IMG/VR virus record: IMGVR_UViG_3300007754_000481
Coordinates: 1-49,431 of that record
Direction: 5' to 3' (one strand)
Length of the DNA: 49,431 bases
Source: a virus
The position numbers and the translations under genes were made by a program. The notes under the pieces were generated by a model that did not search any database, was not told the DNA's origin, and worked only from the letters and a program-made list of their open reading frames with translations. This document shows positions 28,371 through 38,456 of this stretch, one piece after another (the stretch's first letter is position 1; each line of letters starts with the position of its first letter).

Positions 28371-29546
28371 GTGGATGCCCGGGACAAGAACGCGGAACTT
28401 CGTCGCCCCTTCTATGGGGACGTGGAAGCCCTGCTATGTCCTGGGTTCCTGTCGCACCCCTACCGGATCGGGGCTGTCGAGTGTTGTCTGAGGAGCCCGA
28501 GCCCCGGTGACTTTCATATCCTCCGGGCTCGGGTAGGCGTCCGCCCGACTCAACGAGCCTGGATGGAGTGGTCGCTGTCTACTTGTACCTGGATGGTAGA
28601 CGGGCAGATGCTCTTAGAAGACCCGAGAGCGACCACTCGGATTCGACAGGCTCTCCGGTCCCTCCCGAGTGGGGCTCTCCAGACGACGTTCGCCATATTC
28701 ACGGGGCTTTACAACCGGGTCTCCAGTGCGCTGAGCCGCCTGGAGTCCTACTGCTACGAGCATTACTCCCGGGGCTTGTGGAGGATGTGCGGTCGGGAGA
28801 ACCCGGGGAGAGAGGACTTTTCTGGAATCCCTGGCAGCTCCCGGTTGGGTCAGAATTACGTTCAGCGGTTGTGGGTGGCGTACAACCTCGCGGAAGATGC
28901 TCGTCTGGAGGAGCAAGCATCCTGGGCAGCCGCGAAGCTGGTCGCCTCCGCTCATGCTCCGAAGGGCGTGAAGAAGCTGAACGCTTCAGACCAGCGGCGG
29001 CATCGGACGGAGGAGGAGCGTCGGAAGAACGTTCAAGACCAGATGTATTGGGCGGCGGTCGGCCGGTCTGATATGGCTGGTCGGCGGACCACGAAGCGAG
29101 CCGTCACGCCGACCGAGCTGGTCGAAGAGATGCGTCGGTGGGTCGCGGGGGAGATGGACGACCACGATCGTGTCGTGGAAGCCCAGAAGCAGAAAATCCG
29201 GGAGCGGTACGAGGCGGAGCAGCGGGATCGGGAGCGGAAGCGTCGGCTTCTGGAAGCCCAGCAACAGATCGGAGTCGGGGGTGGTCGAGACCTTGTCGGA
29301 TACTCCTTGGACTCTCTCGGTCAGGTCACTCGCGGTAAGCCGCCGGGGCGTCGGCCCGGGGCCCGGAAGGTCTTTGAAGGGCCTGATGCCGGGGCTTTGT
29401 ACAGGAAGAACATCGCCCAGGCTCCGAAGGCTGGTGTACTGAGGGCCGGGGAGGAGGGGGTTCTTATTGAGCAGAAGCCTAGCCTGGACAGGCGTATCCG
29501 TAGTCGGAAGGTTCGGGTCATTGATCCGAATGCGCGGGGTGATTGA
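28371..29546 (+). CDS. Probable second tail assembly protein
   Basis: A 391-aa protein: an N-terminal domain rich in Cys, Trp and Arg (LLCPGFLSHPYRIGAVECCL..., MEWSLSTCTWMVDG), a helical middle, and a long charged coiled coil (about 250-300), ending in a basic tail. Start GTG 28371, 4 nt after the previous stop, with AGGAGG upstream. Directly before the tape measure gene, overlapping it as TGATG. No family recognised beyond position. Confidence 0.5.
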   Translation: MDARDKNAELRRPFYGDVEALLCPGFLSHPYRIGAVECCLRSPSPGDFHILRARVGVRPTQRAWMEWSLSTCTWMVDGQMLLEDPRATTRIRQALRSLPSGALQTTFAIFTGLYNRVSSALSRLESYCYEHYSRGLWRMCGRENPGREDFSGIPGSSRLGQNYVQRLWVAYNLAEDARLEEQASWAAAKLVASAHAPKGVKKLNASDQRRHRTEEERRKNVQDQMYWAAVGRSDMAGRRTTKRAVTPTELVEEMRRWVAGEMDDHDRVVEAQKQKIRERYEAEQRDRERKRRLLEAQQQIGVGGGRDLVGYSLDSLGQVTRGKPPGRRPGARKVFEGPDAGALYRKNIAQAPKAGVLRAGEEGVLIEQKPSLDRRIRSRKVRVIDPNARGD

Positions 29547-32500
29547 TGGCTGGCAGTATGTTTCGGCGGGAAGCTATTCAGGTCGAGATTGCCTCCACGG
29601 GGCTCGCGACTTCTTCGCGAGCACTCAAGGAAGCCGCGAAAGCTCTGGGTCAGTCCCGGGTCGGTAAGAATCTTGTCCAGTCCATCGAGCAAGGATCCAT
29701 CGCGGCCTCTAAAGCGATGGCGGACGCCATCACGGACGCGAGCAAGGCGTCCTTTACAGAGGCAGGGCGTCGTGTCGAGGCTCTTCGGTCCAGTTGGGAT
29801 CGAGATATGGCTTCCCACATCACCGACCTTCAGGCAGCGGCGCTTCAGCAGGAGAGTGCCGCTGAGGCATTCAAAGCAGCCGCGAAGCTAAATGATAAAA
29901 CCGCTAACGAACAAGCCCAGGCAGCTAAGGATGCCGCGGACGCTGAAGTCAAGCGGATCAAGCTGGAGATTAATGAGCGGGAGCGGGCATTCAACCGGGA
30001 GATGAGGAAGGAACAAGACCTGATCAAGGCCCGGCTGGACGCGGTGGAAGAGCAGCGGAAGATGCTGAAGGATGCCCGGGACGATTTGAAGAAGACCTTC
30101 ACTTCGGATCTCCCCTCTAACCTTCAGGGTGGTGTCCAGGCGGCGAAGAGCGGCGATCTCGGCTCCGTGATGGAGGGGGCTGTCAAGACGATGGGGAAGG
30201 CGGGGAAAGCGATGGGAGTCGCTGCGGGCACCATCGCCGCGGTCGCGGGAGTGCTCGCCCTGGTGGTCAAGCTTCTGATTGATGCGGAGGCTCAGGCGAA
30301 GGAGTTCAATCAAGCCCTCTTGGAGGGTGCCGGTGCGGCGGACATGGCGTGGACCAAGAGCCGGGATGGTCTCGCTTCGGTGGGGGAGAGCCTGGAAGCT
30401 ATGCGGGTCTCCGCTCTGGATATCGGTCGAGCCTACCGGGTGCTCCCGAAAGAACTTCTTCCTGTGATGGCAGCCGCCAACGCTGCCGGCTTGACGTACC
30501 GGGAGCTGGAGGAGGGGGCTGATGGGGCAGCGGAGAAGGTCGCTCGCTACAGCCAGCTCCTAAAGGTGTCTCTGGTGTACTCCAAGAACCTTGGAGTAAG
30601 CTCGTCGGAGATCGCGGAGACCACGGCGAAGTGGCATCACGACTTCGGGATGGGTCTCCAGCGGATCGAAGACACTTTTGCTGCCATCACCTCGGTCGCG
30701 ATGCAGTCGGGGATGGCGACGAAGCGGTTCTTTGGGATGATCTCCCAGGCCACGAGCGGGATGGCGATCTACAACAACCGGATTGAGGAGACCGCAGAAC
30801 TACTCGCGGATCTCGCCACCGTGGTGGGCGAGGATCTCGCGGAAGCCCTCGCTCAGGACTTGACCAAGGGCTTCACGCAGGAGAGCTACACGGAGCGGTT
30901 CAAGAAGATCATGATCGCTGGTGGGGGCGACATGTCTGACATTATGAGCCGGTCCCTGGAGGACACTGCTCGCCAGTTCCGGCAGGACTTCGGGTCGATG
31001 GACCTGGGGTTGGGTGGGGATATCAATCGCCTCATGGGCTCGGATCTCAACGACGAGGGAACAGCTCGGGAGCTTGCTCAGCGAATGGGGAGTGTGACGC
31101 AGGAGGAGCTGGGCAAGGCTCTTGCCCAGATGCGGCTCCGGGGTGATGACGAGTCGGCCCGTCGGCTGGAGTCGATGGTCAACCTCGCGAGGGGGACGCA
31201 AGGTGGGATGAGCGAGCAGGCGATCGGGATGGGCTCCCTGGACATGGGCGGGAAGCTGGCTACGATGCTCCAGGCTCTTGGCGACCGGGCTCTCAGTGAT
31301 ATGGGAGCGATCGAGCTGGCTGCTTTTGAGCAGTATGCGGGTGTGTCAGGGGAGCAGCTTGAGGCCCTCAAGCGGGTGGATCTCGCGATGAGAGGTCAGT
31401 GGGATACCCTGGAGGGGATGCGGGGGGAGAACATTGTAGCGAACAGCGAGCGAGACAAGCGGCTTGCGGAGAACTTCGGAGCCACTATCCGAAACGGGAA
31501 GGTGGTGGCTGCTCGGGTGGATGAGCACGGCAACGTTCAGACAGAGGACGCGAGCGGATTCCAGCATGAGCTAAAGGGGCTGGGAGACTACATTCAATCG
31601 AACGGTGACCTGCTTCAGGCCACCGCGGAGGGGAGTCTCTCCGCCGCTGACACGAGGGCGAAAGAGCTGACTCGTCAGACGACCTCCGTGGCGACGATTC
31701 TGGAGACGGGCGTTCAATATTGGCTGGAGCAGATCTACCAGGGGATTCAGTCGCTCTATCAGGCCACGATGGCGATGGGCCCGGAAGAGAGGGCTGTTCA
31801 GCAGGAAGCCCTGGACGCTTCCCAGAAAGTGTCGGAGAAACTTCGGTCAAAGCTGGTGGAAATCAACAACCAGTTGAGCGACAATCGCCAACAGGCTTCC
31901 CAGCTTGCCGGCGATGAGGTGGGAGCCCGAAACAAGCTGAAGGGGGATGCGGCGGTTTTCCTTCAGAAGAAGGAGGGGATTCAGGCCAAGATGAAGGAGC
32001 AGGAGGCTTTGCGGGGCATCATCCGGGACACGGCTTCCTGGGATGCTCCGGATAGCCGTGAAGAGATGGTCGGTGAGGTCGAGAAGGAGCTACTCCGTCG
32101 CTCGCCTGATGTGGCTGACGCTGTCCGGAAGGCGGACGCGGGAGTCTCTCCGCCGCTGATGGATTTTGGCGGCTACGCCTACGCCTCGGGGTCGGTGGAT
32201 GGTCCCGGTGCGGCGGCGTATGCCGATAAAGACCGAGCCGACGCCAAGCGGGCTGAAGTCGTGGGCCCTATGGCTGAGGTCTCGGATTTGCTGGGCGACG
32301 ATTCTCGTCAGAAGACCAACGTGGCAGAAGGGATTGAAGAGGGGATGGAGGGCTACGTGGACTCCCTGCTAGCTGAAGAGAAGGCTCTCCAAGAGGAGAT
32401 GGTCAAGATCGTCGGGGGGACCGAGAACATCGACACGAACCTTGAAGGGCATGTGTTCAAAGCCCTCAAGGAGAACCGCATAGACGAAGCCTTGTCCGCG

Positions 32501-32926
32501 GCGGGGATCCACGATTCTGGCCTTCGCCAGCTTTACGGCGAACAGATGATGGCGGGTCGGATGCACGAGGACTTCGCCGCGCGGCTGATGACTCTGAAAG
32601 GGTCGAAGTCAGAGGCTCTTCCCCCCGTGCTGGAAGAGGCCCTGATTCGAGCGGGTCAGGTGGATTGGCTCCGCACCAGCAACTTGCTCCCGGGGATGGA
32701 CGACTTCATCTATCGAGGGGGTGCCGGCGGTGGCTCCATCACGCCCATCAATCGAGCCGATGAGTTTATCGGAATGATGCCTGGGGGGCCGGCGGATCAG
32801 GCGATTGCTCAGGGTGGCGGGGGCTCTTCCACGGTGAACATCAACGTCCGGAACCCTCAGGACATGGGCAAGGTCTACGACGTTGTGAGGAAAGCGGTCA
32901 ACTCTGCGACGGGGAGACCTAACTGA
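29546..32926 (+). CDS. Tape measure protein
   Basis: A 1,126-aa protein, the usual signature of a tail length ruler: long helices rich in Ala, Glu and Lys (residues 20-190), a hydrophobic membrane-like segment (about 222-246, GVAAGTIAAVAGVLALVVKLL without break), then more helical segments and a C-terminal INVRNPQDMGKVYDVVRKAV. By the family rule of about 0.15 nm per residue the tail would be near 170 nm. I start at ATG 29546 (TGATG overlap) rather than the TTG before it. Follows two assembly proteins. Confidence 0.85.
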   Translation: MAGSMFRREAIQVEIASTGLATSSRALKEAAKALGQSRVGKNLVQSIEQGSIAASKAMADAITDASKASFTEAGRRVEALRSSWDRDMASHITDLQAAALQQESAAEAFKAAAKLNDKTANEQAQAAKDAADAEVKRIKLEINERERAFNREMRKEQDLIKARLDAVEEQRKMLKDARDDLKKTFTSDLPSNLQGGVQAAKSGDLGSVMEGAVKTMGKAGKAMGVAAGTIAAVAGVLALVVKLLIDAEAQAKEFNQALLEGAGAADMAWTKSRDGLASVGESLEAMRVSALDIGRAYRVLPKELLPVMAAANAAGLTYRELEEGADGAAEKVARYSQLLKVSLVYSKNLGVSSSEIAETTAKWHHDFGMGLQRIEDTFAAITSVAMQSGMATKRFFGMISQATSGMAIYNNRIEETAELLADLATVVGEDLAEALAQDLTKGFTQESYTERFKKIMIAGGGDMSDIMSRSLEDTARQFRQDFGSMDLGLGGDINRLMGSDLNDEGTARELAQRMGSVTQEELGKALAQMRLRGDDESARRLESMVNLARGTQGGMSEQAIGMGSLDMGGKLATMLQALGDRALSDMGAIELAAFEQYAGVSGEQLEALKRVDLAMRGQWDTLEGMRGENIVANSERDKRLAENFGATIRNGKVVAARVDEHGNVQTEDASGFQHELKGLGDYIQSNGDLLQATAEGSLSAADTRAKELTRQTTSVATILETGVQYWLEQIYQGIQSLYQATMAMGPEERAVQQEALDASQKVSEKLRSKLVEINNQLSDNRQQASQLAGDEVGARNKLKGDAAVFLQKKEGIQAKMKEQEALRGIIRDTASWDAPDSREEMVGEVEKELLRRSPDVADAVRKADAGVSPPLMDFGGYAYASGSVDGPGAAAYADKDRADAKRAEVVGPMAEVSDLLGDDSRQKTNVAEGIEEGMEGYVDSLLAEEKALQEEMVKIVGGTENIDTNLEGHVFKALKENRIDEALSAAGIHDSGLRQLYGEQMMAGRMHEDFAARLMTLKGSKSEALPPVLEEALIRAGQVDWLRTSNLLPGMDDFIYRGGAGGGSITPINRADEFIGMMPGGPADQAIAQGGGGSSTVNINVRNPQDMGKVYDVVRKAVNSATGRPN

Positions 32927-33588
32927 TGCCCCAGCGGATCCGATCCGCTTTCCCTGGCGGTCATGCAGAAGCGGAGAGCGGCTCTGGGAAGAGGCCCGTG
33001 GTCTTCGATATCCTGGGGCCTGATTGGGAGACCTCCCTCCTCCCGGAGGATCTCTTCCTTGTCCTCCACGTCAACCCCAGCAGCATGAAGATCTCCTACA
33101 GCAAGGAGATCACCCGGATGCAAACGAAGGGCGGCTTCGTCGAACAGCATTGGGGAGACTCAACCCGAGAAATCACCTTCGATATGGCGACGGGAGGCTT
33201 CGTTCGACTCTACTCGGGACTCTCCAACATTACTTCCCCCGATTACCTCGACGACGGCACCGCTCAAGGCACCCGGAGGGAGACCATAGCTTACGATAAG
33301 TACCTGGATATGTTAGCGTTGTTTAAGAACAACGCTTCGGTTTACGATAACCACGGTCACGTCGTTCTCCAGGGTCAGATCAAGGTGACCTTTGACGGGG
33401 CTTCTTACTATGGTTGGTTCTCTTCATTCTCGGTGACGGAGGCGGCTGAGAAGCCCTATCAGTTCACTTTGAACGCGGCTTTTACGGTGGAGCGAGAGTT
33501 GCTCACCTGGAGGTCTCACCAGACCGCGTCTGTCGTCTCGGATGAGACGGGAGAGTCGGTTGATATTGGGCAGTGGCCGGGAGAGTAA
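32926..33588 (+). CDS. Tail/baseplate protein, paralogue 1
   Basis: A 220-aa protein with LHVNPSSMKISYSKEITRM, then WGDSTREITFDMATGGF and later YDNHGHVVLQGQIKVTF. The same order of motifs appears in the next gene (LLVNPESLSIAYSK..., WGEEQPTLSISGSTAGF), so the two are paralogues. They probably form a tail-tip or baseplate ring around the tube. TGATG overlap with the tape measure stop; GGGAG upstream. Confidence 0.65.
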   Translation: MPQRIRSAFPGGHAEAESGSGKRPVVFDILGPDWETSLLPEDLFLVLHVNPSSMKISYSKEITRMQTKGGFVEQHWGDSTREITFDMATGGFVRLYSGLSNITSPDYLDDGTAQGTRRETIAYDKYLDMLALFKNNASVYDNHGHVVLQGQIKVTFDGASYYGWFSSFSVTEAAEKPYQFTLNAAFTVERELLTWRSHQTASVVSDETGESVDIGQWPGE

Positions 33589-34614
33589 ATGGCTCAGTTT
33601 GGAACCGCGGAGGCTTTTTCCAGGTACGACGGGATCTCTGTCGGCCGGGTGATGGCGTACCTGTTTGAGTCTCAGGAGGGTGTGCCGGTTGACGGCACCA
33701 AGGCTCTCCTCCGCCAGCTCTCCCCATTCAGGCTGCGGTTTGTCCCTCCGGATGACCTGCTCTCTTCTACTGAAGAGAGCGAGGGGGGGGATGTGGGGTT
33801 GATCGGGGCTGCGGCTCGGTGGGCTTCTTCGGACGCAGACCGGGTCGCGGAGGCGTTGAACTCTTCGTACCCGGTGACGTCGGCAACTCGGAGCAGCCTG
33901 GAGTCAGTCTTGGCGGGGGGCTTGAATACCAACCTCAGTCCGGGGGACTTTTACCCGGCTCTCGCGGATATCTACGCCGCCGCGGATATCTCTCTCCAGC
34001 TCAAGTCCATGCTGGAGGCTCCACCTTTGATCCTCCTGGTCAACCCGGAGAGTCTCAGCATCGCTTACAGCAAGGTGCAGTCTTTCGGGACCAAGACTCG
34101 GGATAGCTCTTTGTTTGAGTCCTGGGGCGAGGAGCAGCCGACTCTATCTATCTCGGGTTCCACCGCAGGTTTTGTTGCGGGGGCGGCTTCTTCTAACAGC
34201 ACAGGGACTTACTTCGGGGATGACGTGGTGACGCTCAGCCAGTCTACGGGAGAAACTACGAGCGTCAGCGGGTACCAGGAGGCCAGCCGTCGGGACTCCG
34301 CGGGGTGGCAGAACTTCATGGCCCTCTATCTGTTCTACAGGAACAACGGCTACATCTTCGACAACGTCAACCACACGGACGCCAATCATTTCATCGGAGC
34401 TATCGCGATTGATTATGATCAGTGGACCTACGTGGGTCATTTCGAGTCCTTCAGCTTCGGTTTCGAGGAAAACTCTCCTCTCCGGGTGACCTGGGAGGCT
34501 GAATTCAAGGTGGACCGCATGTACGACCATTCCAGCGTCGGCCTCTCTGTTTTGCCTCAGACGCCGCCAACCTCAGCGGTGGACCTCGCGACCACCCCGT
34601 TTGAGTTGCTCTGA
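33589..34614 (+). CDS. Tail/baseplate protein, paralogue 2 with N-terminal extension
   Basis: A 341-aa protein. Its C-terminal 200 residues parallel the previous gene: VNPESLSIAYSK, WGEEQPTLSISGSTAGF, YRNNGYIFDNVNHTDANHFIG, and the closing EFKVDRMYD. The extra 130 N-terminal residues have no counterpart there. Starts immediately after the previous TAA and overlaps the hub gene as TGATG. Confidence 0.65.
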   Translation: MAQFGTAEAFSRYDGISVGRVMAYLFESQEGVPVDGTKALLRQLSPFRLRFVPPDDLLSSTEESEGGDVGLIGAAARWASSDADRVAEALNSSYPVTSATRSSLESVLAGGLNTNLSPGDFYPALADIYAAADISLQLKSMLEAPPLILLVNPESLSIAYSKVQSFGTKTRDSSLFESWGEEQPTLSISGSTAGFVAGAASSNSTGTYFGDDVVTLSQSTGETTSVSGYQEASRRDSAGWQNFMALYLFYRNNGYIFDNVNHTDANHFIGAIAIDYDQWTYVGHFESFSFGFEENSPLRVTWEAEFKVDRMYDHSSVGLSVLPQTPPTSAVDLATTPFELL

Positions 34615-37600
34615 TGGGTGTCGAGGATCGTCCCTATGTGGGCACCTGGAGGCTGAACCAGCATTCGGTGGTCCGGCACACTCCGGATTGCCTCGTCTAC
34701 GTGAACGGCAACCTGGAGGTCCCTGGCTGTCGGACATGCTCGGGTCGGATCGACCTCCAGAAGTTCATCACGTCGGTGACGGTGGATCCCACGTTGCAGC
34801 CACCGGCTACGGCTCAGATCACCATGCAGATCCCCAGGCATTTTGGGGATGACCTCTTCCGCGATGGTCAGTTTCTTCTGGAGGCGGGGCTGGAGGTCCA
34901 CATCTACATGCGGGGTTACTTCCCGGTCAGTGACATGCTGAGAGGGGCTCCCGTGGACTCGGAGGTGGATTTCACCCGGGCGATCCTGTACCCCTACTAC
35001 CTCGTCCATCACGGGGTGGTCACGGAGGTCAGCCATGAGTACAGCGGGGGGGAGCACACGGCTTCTTTGAGCTGCGCGGATCTCCTCCACTTCTGGCAGT
35101 ATCAGCGGGTCGCGACCAACGCCTCGGTGTTTGGTAATCGACCGACCAACTCCAAGGTGCAGCCGAACCTTGTAGGCCACAAACTCAACGGGATGACTCC
35201 CTACGGGATCATCTACAACCTCTGGCGAGACAGCTTCGGGGAAGCTGGCGGTGTCGAGTTTGCGATGGGGAACGAGACCAACTCGGCTGCCTCCTCTTCG
35301 GGGCTCAACTCCTCTCTCTGGTCCTTCATGATCCGCTATTGGGAGCAGCGGTTCTCCGAGTCCATGATGAGCCTGAGGATGTACGGAGCCGACGGGAGCC
35401 TGTACAACTGCTTTGAGCAGGCTTTCCTGGCGACCCTGGCACACAGCCAGTTTCAGGATCTCGCGAAATACGATTTCTCCCAGCTCCCCGCCAAGCCGAC
35501 TTCTGATTTTGAGAAGACAGCTCTTCAAGCCCGAGCCCTCGGTTGGGATAAGACCTCAGTGCGGCTCGGTGGGGCTAGTGAGGCGGACGCTCAGGGGAAC
35601 AACCTGGGAATCAACGTCACCCAGATGCAGGCGTTCGTCCATGACGTGAGCCAGTGGGGTCAGGTCAACCTCTGGGAGTCGAAGTACGAGACCAAGTTGG
35701 ATATCGCCAAGGCGGTCTCCCAGATCACGGGGTTCGAGTTCTTCATGGACGTGGACGGGGATCTGGTGTTCAAGCCCCCCTTCTACAACCTGGACACGAA
35801 GGATGCTCCGGCGTATCGGATCCGACCGGTGGATATCAGGTCCATCTCCTTCCGGGAGACGGAGCCCGAGGCGACCACGGTGAAGGGTACCGGGGGTGCT
35901 TTTTCCAACATCCAGGTGGGCCTGACGGGCGAGTGGGGCATCCGAGCGGAGTATCTGGACTACCGGCTGGTTGCGAAGTACGGCTGGCGTCAGGAGACGT
36001 TTGAGACGCAGTATTACGGCGACCCTCGGGCGATGTTCTTTTCCGCCGTCAACCGGATGGACCTGTTCAATATCGGGGTCAGGTCCGCTTCGGTTCAGAT
36101 CCCTGTACGACCGGAGCTTCGCCCTGGTTACCCGGTGTATATCGAGCACCTGGATGTGTATGGATACATCCAGTCCATGAACCACAGCCACCAGTTCGGC
36201 GGGGAGTGTACGACGACCCTGAACCTCGTCGGGATCCGGGCGAAGTTCATGGCTCCCGGGGAGGCTGGGGATGGTGAGCCTGCTGGTGTCGCCAACCTCG
36301 ATCTCGCGGCGACGACCATGCCGAAGCTCCCTCTTCAGTTGATCGGGGATGACGGTCACCCTCGATTGGTGGGTGTTCCGAATGTCGTCATGGCTCTGGA
36401 CCCGGAGACAATCAACCCTCTCTTCTTCGTCGTCGGGGCGGATCTGGAGAACCTCGCGACGACGGAGGGGATCAACATCTTGATCCGGGCGGCGAGGTTG
36501 TCAGGTCGGCTCTCCCTAGGCGAGGCTCAGACGGAGATGACGCCGGAGCAGCAGTGGCTACAGGGCCCCTTCATGCTTCACTCCGGGCAGGATGACGGGA
36601 CAGTCGTGGAGATCCAGTCCCCGCAGCAGGTTCTAGAGCAGGTTCAATCGATTCGTGACGCCCAGAACAATCCCTATGACGGGGAGACTCAGGCGGAGAG
36701 AGAGGCAACCCTGGAGGCGGCCCACAGCAACGCTTCGCAGTTCTACGAGTTGGTCAGGGCAGCGGGTGGCCCCGTCTGGACAGATATCCCGGATGGGAAG
36801 GCCACCTGGAACTACCTTGATGCCCTCAACGATATGAAGGCGTCGTTCAATCCTGGGGCGGCTCTTCCCGGCTATTACCGCTATTACACGGCGTCCCTGG
36901 AAGATCAGGTCGCTCAGGGGATGCCGCAGTTTATCGCAGATGAGGAGGCTGGCGGCATCCCGACGACCGGGGAGAAATACGCCCTGGAGACGCCCGTGAC
37001 GATCAAGGGTCTCGTAGACCGGGAAGGTCAGGTTCAGATTGGCGACGTCACCTGCCGATATGGCATCCCTCTCGCGGCTCCCACGAGCACGGAAGCCCGT
37101 GACCCAAACGCTCCTCCTCCAGACCCGGAGGTTACCGCGACCCATCTCATTCAGACCTTGAGTTTCGCCCAGCACACCTACACAAAGATGGTGATGCGGA
37201 CGTACTTCAAATCAGGGAGTTTGCCTACGGCGGATCGAGGGGCTCTTGAGGCCGGGATGGAGGCTCTTTTCAGGAGCAGTCAGACGACCAGTGCCGCTCC
37301 TGAGACCCTCTTTGCCGGGATTTTTGATGAAGTCGCCGCCGCAGCGGCGACGGTCTACCCCACCGTGAGTGTGTCCTGGGCGTCCTTCCAGGCGGACAAT
37401 CCTGTTGTAGTGATCGGGCCGCAGGAGATAGTCAATGACGCTTACGTTCGGGAGATGGCTATCTACATCACGGATGCCTGCCTGGGGGCGATCAACGGGG
37501 TGAATGCGGACCTGGAAGCGGAGTGGGGGTCTGTTCGGGCGGATCCCCCTTCGGGGCGAACGTTTGAGGACAAGGTGGCTGCCTGGGATGGAGCCGGTCA

Positions 37601-38456
37601 GCGTGTCAACGATCTTTTTGCTGCCCTGGACGAGGTACGAGGCGGGGGTCATTTCCTGAACACGTCAGAGGGGCATGGGCTGGATACGGGTAATTCCCTG
37701 GTCCCGGAGACAAAGTCCGTGTACACCCCGGTGTTCCCGGTAAGCGACGCAGACGGCTACGAGGTGGTCGGCTCCTATCGGTATGGGCGAGGGCTTTCGG
37801 TCCTCCCTGGGGGCTCTTGGGAGCAACTGACGATGGAGGACGGTTTTTCGTGGTCGGATATCAACTCGGTAGAAAACTTCGTCCGTGAGCTGGGTTCAGG
37901 GCGATATGCTCCTGTTGGGGAGGGTGGAACCCTGGACGCCGAGACGGCAGCCGCTCTCGCTGAGCAAGAGGGGGTTCCCCAATCCAGAATCATCGCTCCA
38001 GATGGGGATGGTCGGACGGTTTTTGAGCAGCGGTTGATGAACCGGCCGGCGAATGTGGGGACGGAGCGGGTGTTCAAGATCACGGCTGTCAACGCGGCTT
38101 ACAGCTTGGCCGACATGGGGGTCACGTTGAGTCGTGAGGTCTGCGAGTGCAAGGGTGCTCAGGCAGACCTGTTCCTACAGGCGTTCGCTGAAGGAGGGGA
38201 AGCGGCCTATGTGGAGGTAGAGCAACCGGACAGCGTCTCGCAGTGGCTCTCTAACCAGATGGTTGAGGCTTCGACCTCCTGGGCAGAGAATCAAGGAGCC
38301 CTCCGGGGAGAGTACGAGGAGCAGACTTCCGGGCTTTTGACGGCGGCGATCGAGCAGCTAACGGACAGCGAGAGGCGGGCATCTCTGGTAGAGAATGCGT
38401 CTTCCAGCATTGATCAGGAGGTGGGTACGATTCAGGAGGAGCTGGGTGATGGCTGA
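34614..38456 (+). CDS. Large baseplate hub-like protein
   Basis: A 1,280-aa protein. The N-terminal third (YVNGNLEVPGCRTCSGRI..., FITSVTVDP..., VVTEVSHEYSGGEHTASLSC) resembles gpD/gp27-type hub proteins, with the characteristic 'TEVSHEYSGG' strand. The C-terminal 800 residues are helical and variable. Its place just before the spike gene fits a hub. Only weak GAG precedes ATG 34614, suggesting coupling to the upstream stop. It is unusually long, so it may be a fusion with a second baseplate domain. Confidence 0.6.
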   Translation: MGVEDRPYVGTWRLNQHSVVRHTPDCLVYVNGNLEVPGCRTCSGRIDLQKFITSVTVDPTLQPPATAQITMQIPRHFGDDLFRDGQFLLEAGLEVHIYMRGYFPVSDMLRGAPVDSEVDFTRAILYPYYLVHHGVVTEVSHEYSGGEHTASLSCADLLHFWQYQRVATNASVFGNRPTNSKVQPNLVGHKLNGMTPYGIIYNLWRDSFGEAGGVEFAMGNETNSAASSSGLNSSLWSFMIRYWEQRFSESMMSLRMYGADGSLYNCFEQAFLATLAHSQFQDLAKYDFSQLPAKPTSDFEKTALQARALGWDKTSVRLGGASEADAQGNNLGINVTQMQAFVHDVSQWGQVNLWESKYETKLDIAKAVSQITGFEFFMDVDGDLVFKPPFYNLDTKDAPAYRIRPVDIRSISFRETEPEATTVKGTGGAFSNIQVGLTGEWGIRAEYLDYRLVAKYGWRQETFETQYYGDPRAMFFSAVNRMDLFNIGVRSASVQIPVRPELRPGYPVYIEHLDVYGYIQSMNHSHQFGGECTTTLNLVGIRAKFMAPGEAGDGEPAGVANLDLAATTMPKLPLQLIGDDGHPRLVGVPNVVMALDPETINPLFFVVGADLENLATTEGINILIRAARLSGRLSLGEAQTEMTPEQQWLQGPFMLHSGQDDGTVVEIQSPQQVLEQVQSIRDAQNNPYDGETQAEREATLEAAHSNASQFYELVRAAGGPVWTDIPDGKATWNYLDALNDMKASFNPGAALPGYYRYYTASLEDQVAQGMPQFIADEEAGGIPTTGEKYALETPVTIKGLVDREGQVQIGDVTCRYGIPLAAPTSTEARDPNAPPPDPEVTATHLIQTLSFAQHTYTKMVMRTYFKSGSLPTADRGALEAGMEALFRSSQTTSAAPETLFAGIFDEVAAAAATVYPTVSVSWASFQADNPVVVIGPQEIVNDAYVREMAIYITDACLGAINGVNADLEAEWGSVRADPPSGRTFEDKVAAWDGAGQRVNDLFAALDEVRGGGHFLNTSEGHGLDTGNSLVPETKSVYTPVFPVSDADGYEVVGSYRYGRGLSVLPGGSWEQLTMEDGFSWSDINSVENFVRELGSGRYAPVGEGGTLDAETAAALAEQEGVPQSRIIAPDGDGRTVFEQRLMNRPANVGTERVFKITAVNAAYSLADMGVTLSREVCECKGAQADLFLQAFAEGGEAAYVEVEQPDSVSQWLSNQMVEASTSWAENQGALRGEYEEQTSGLLTAAIEQLTDSERRASLVENASSSIDQEVGTIQEELGDG

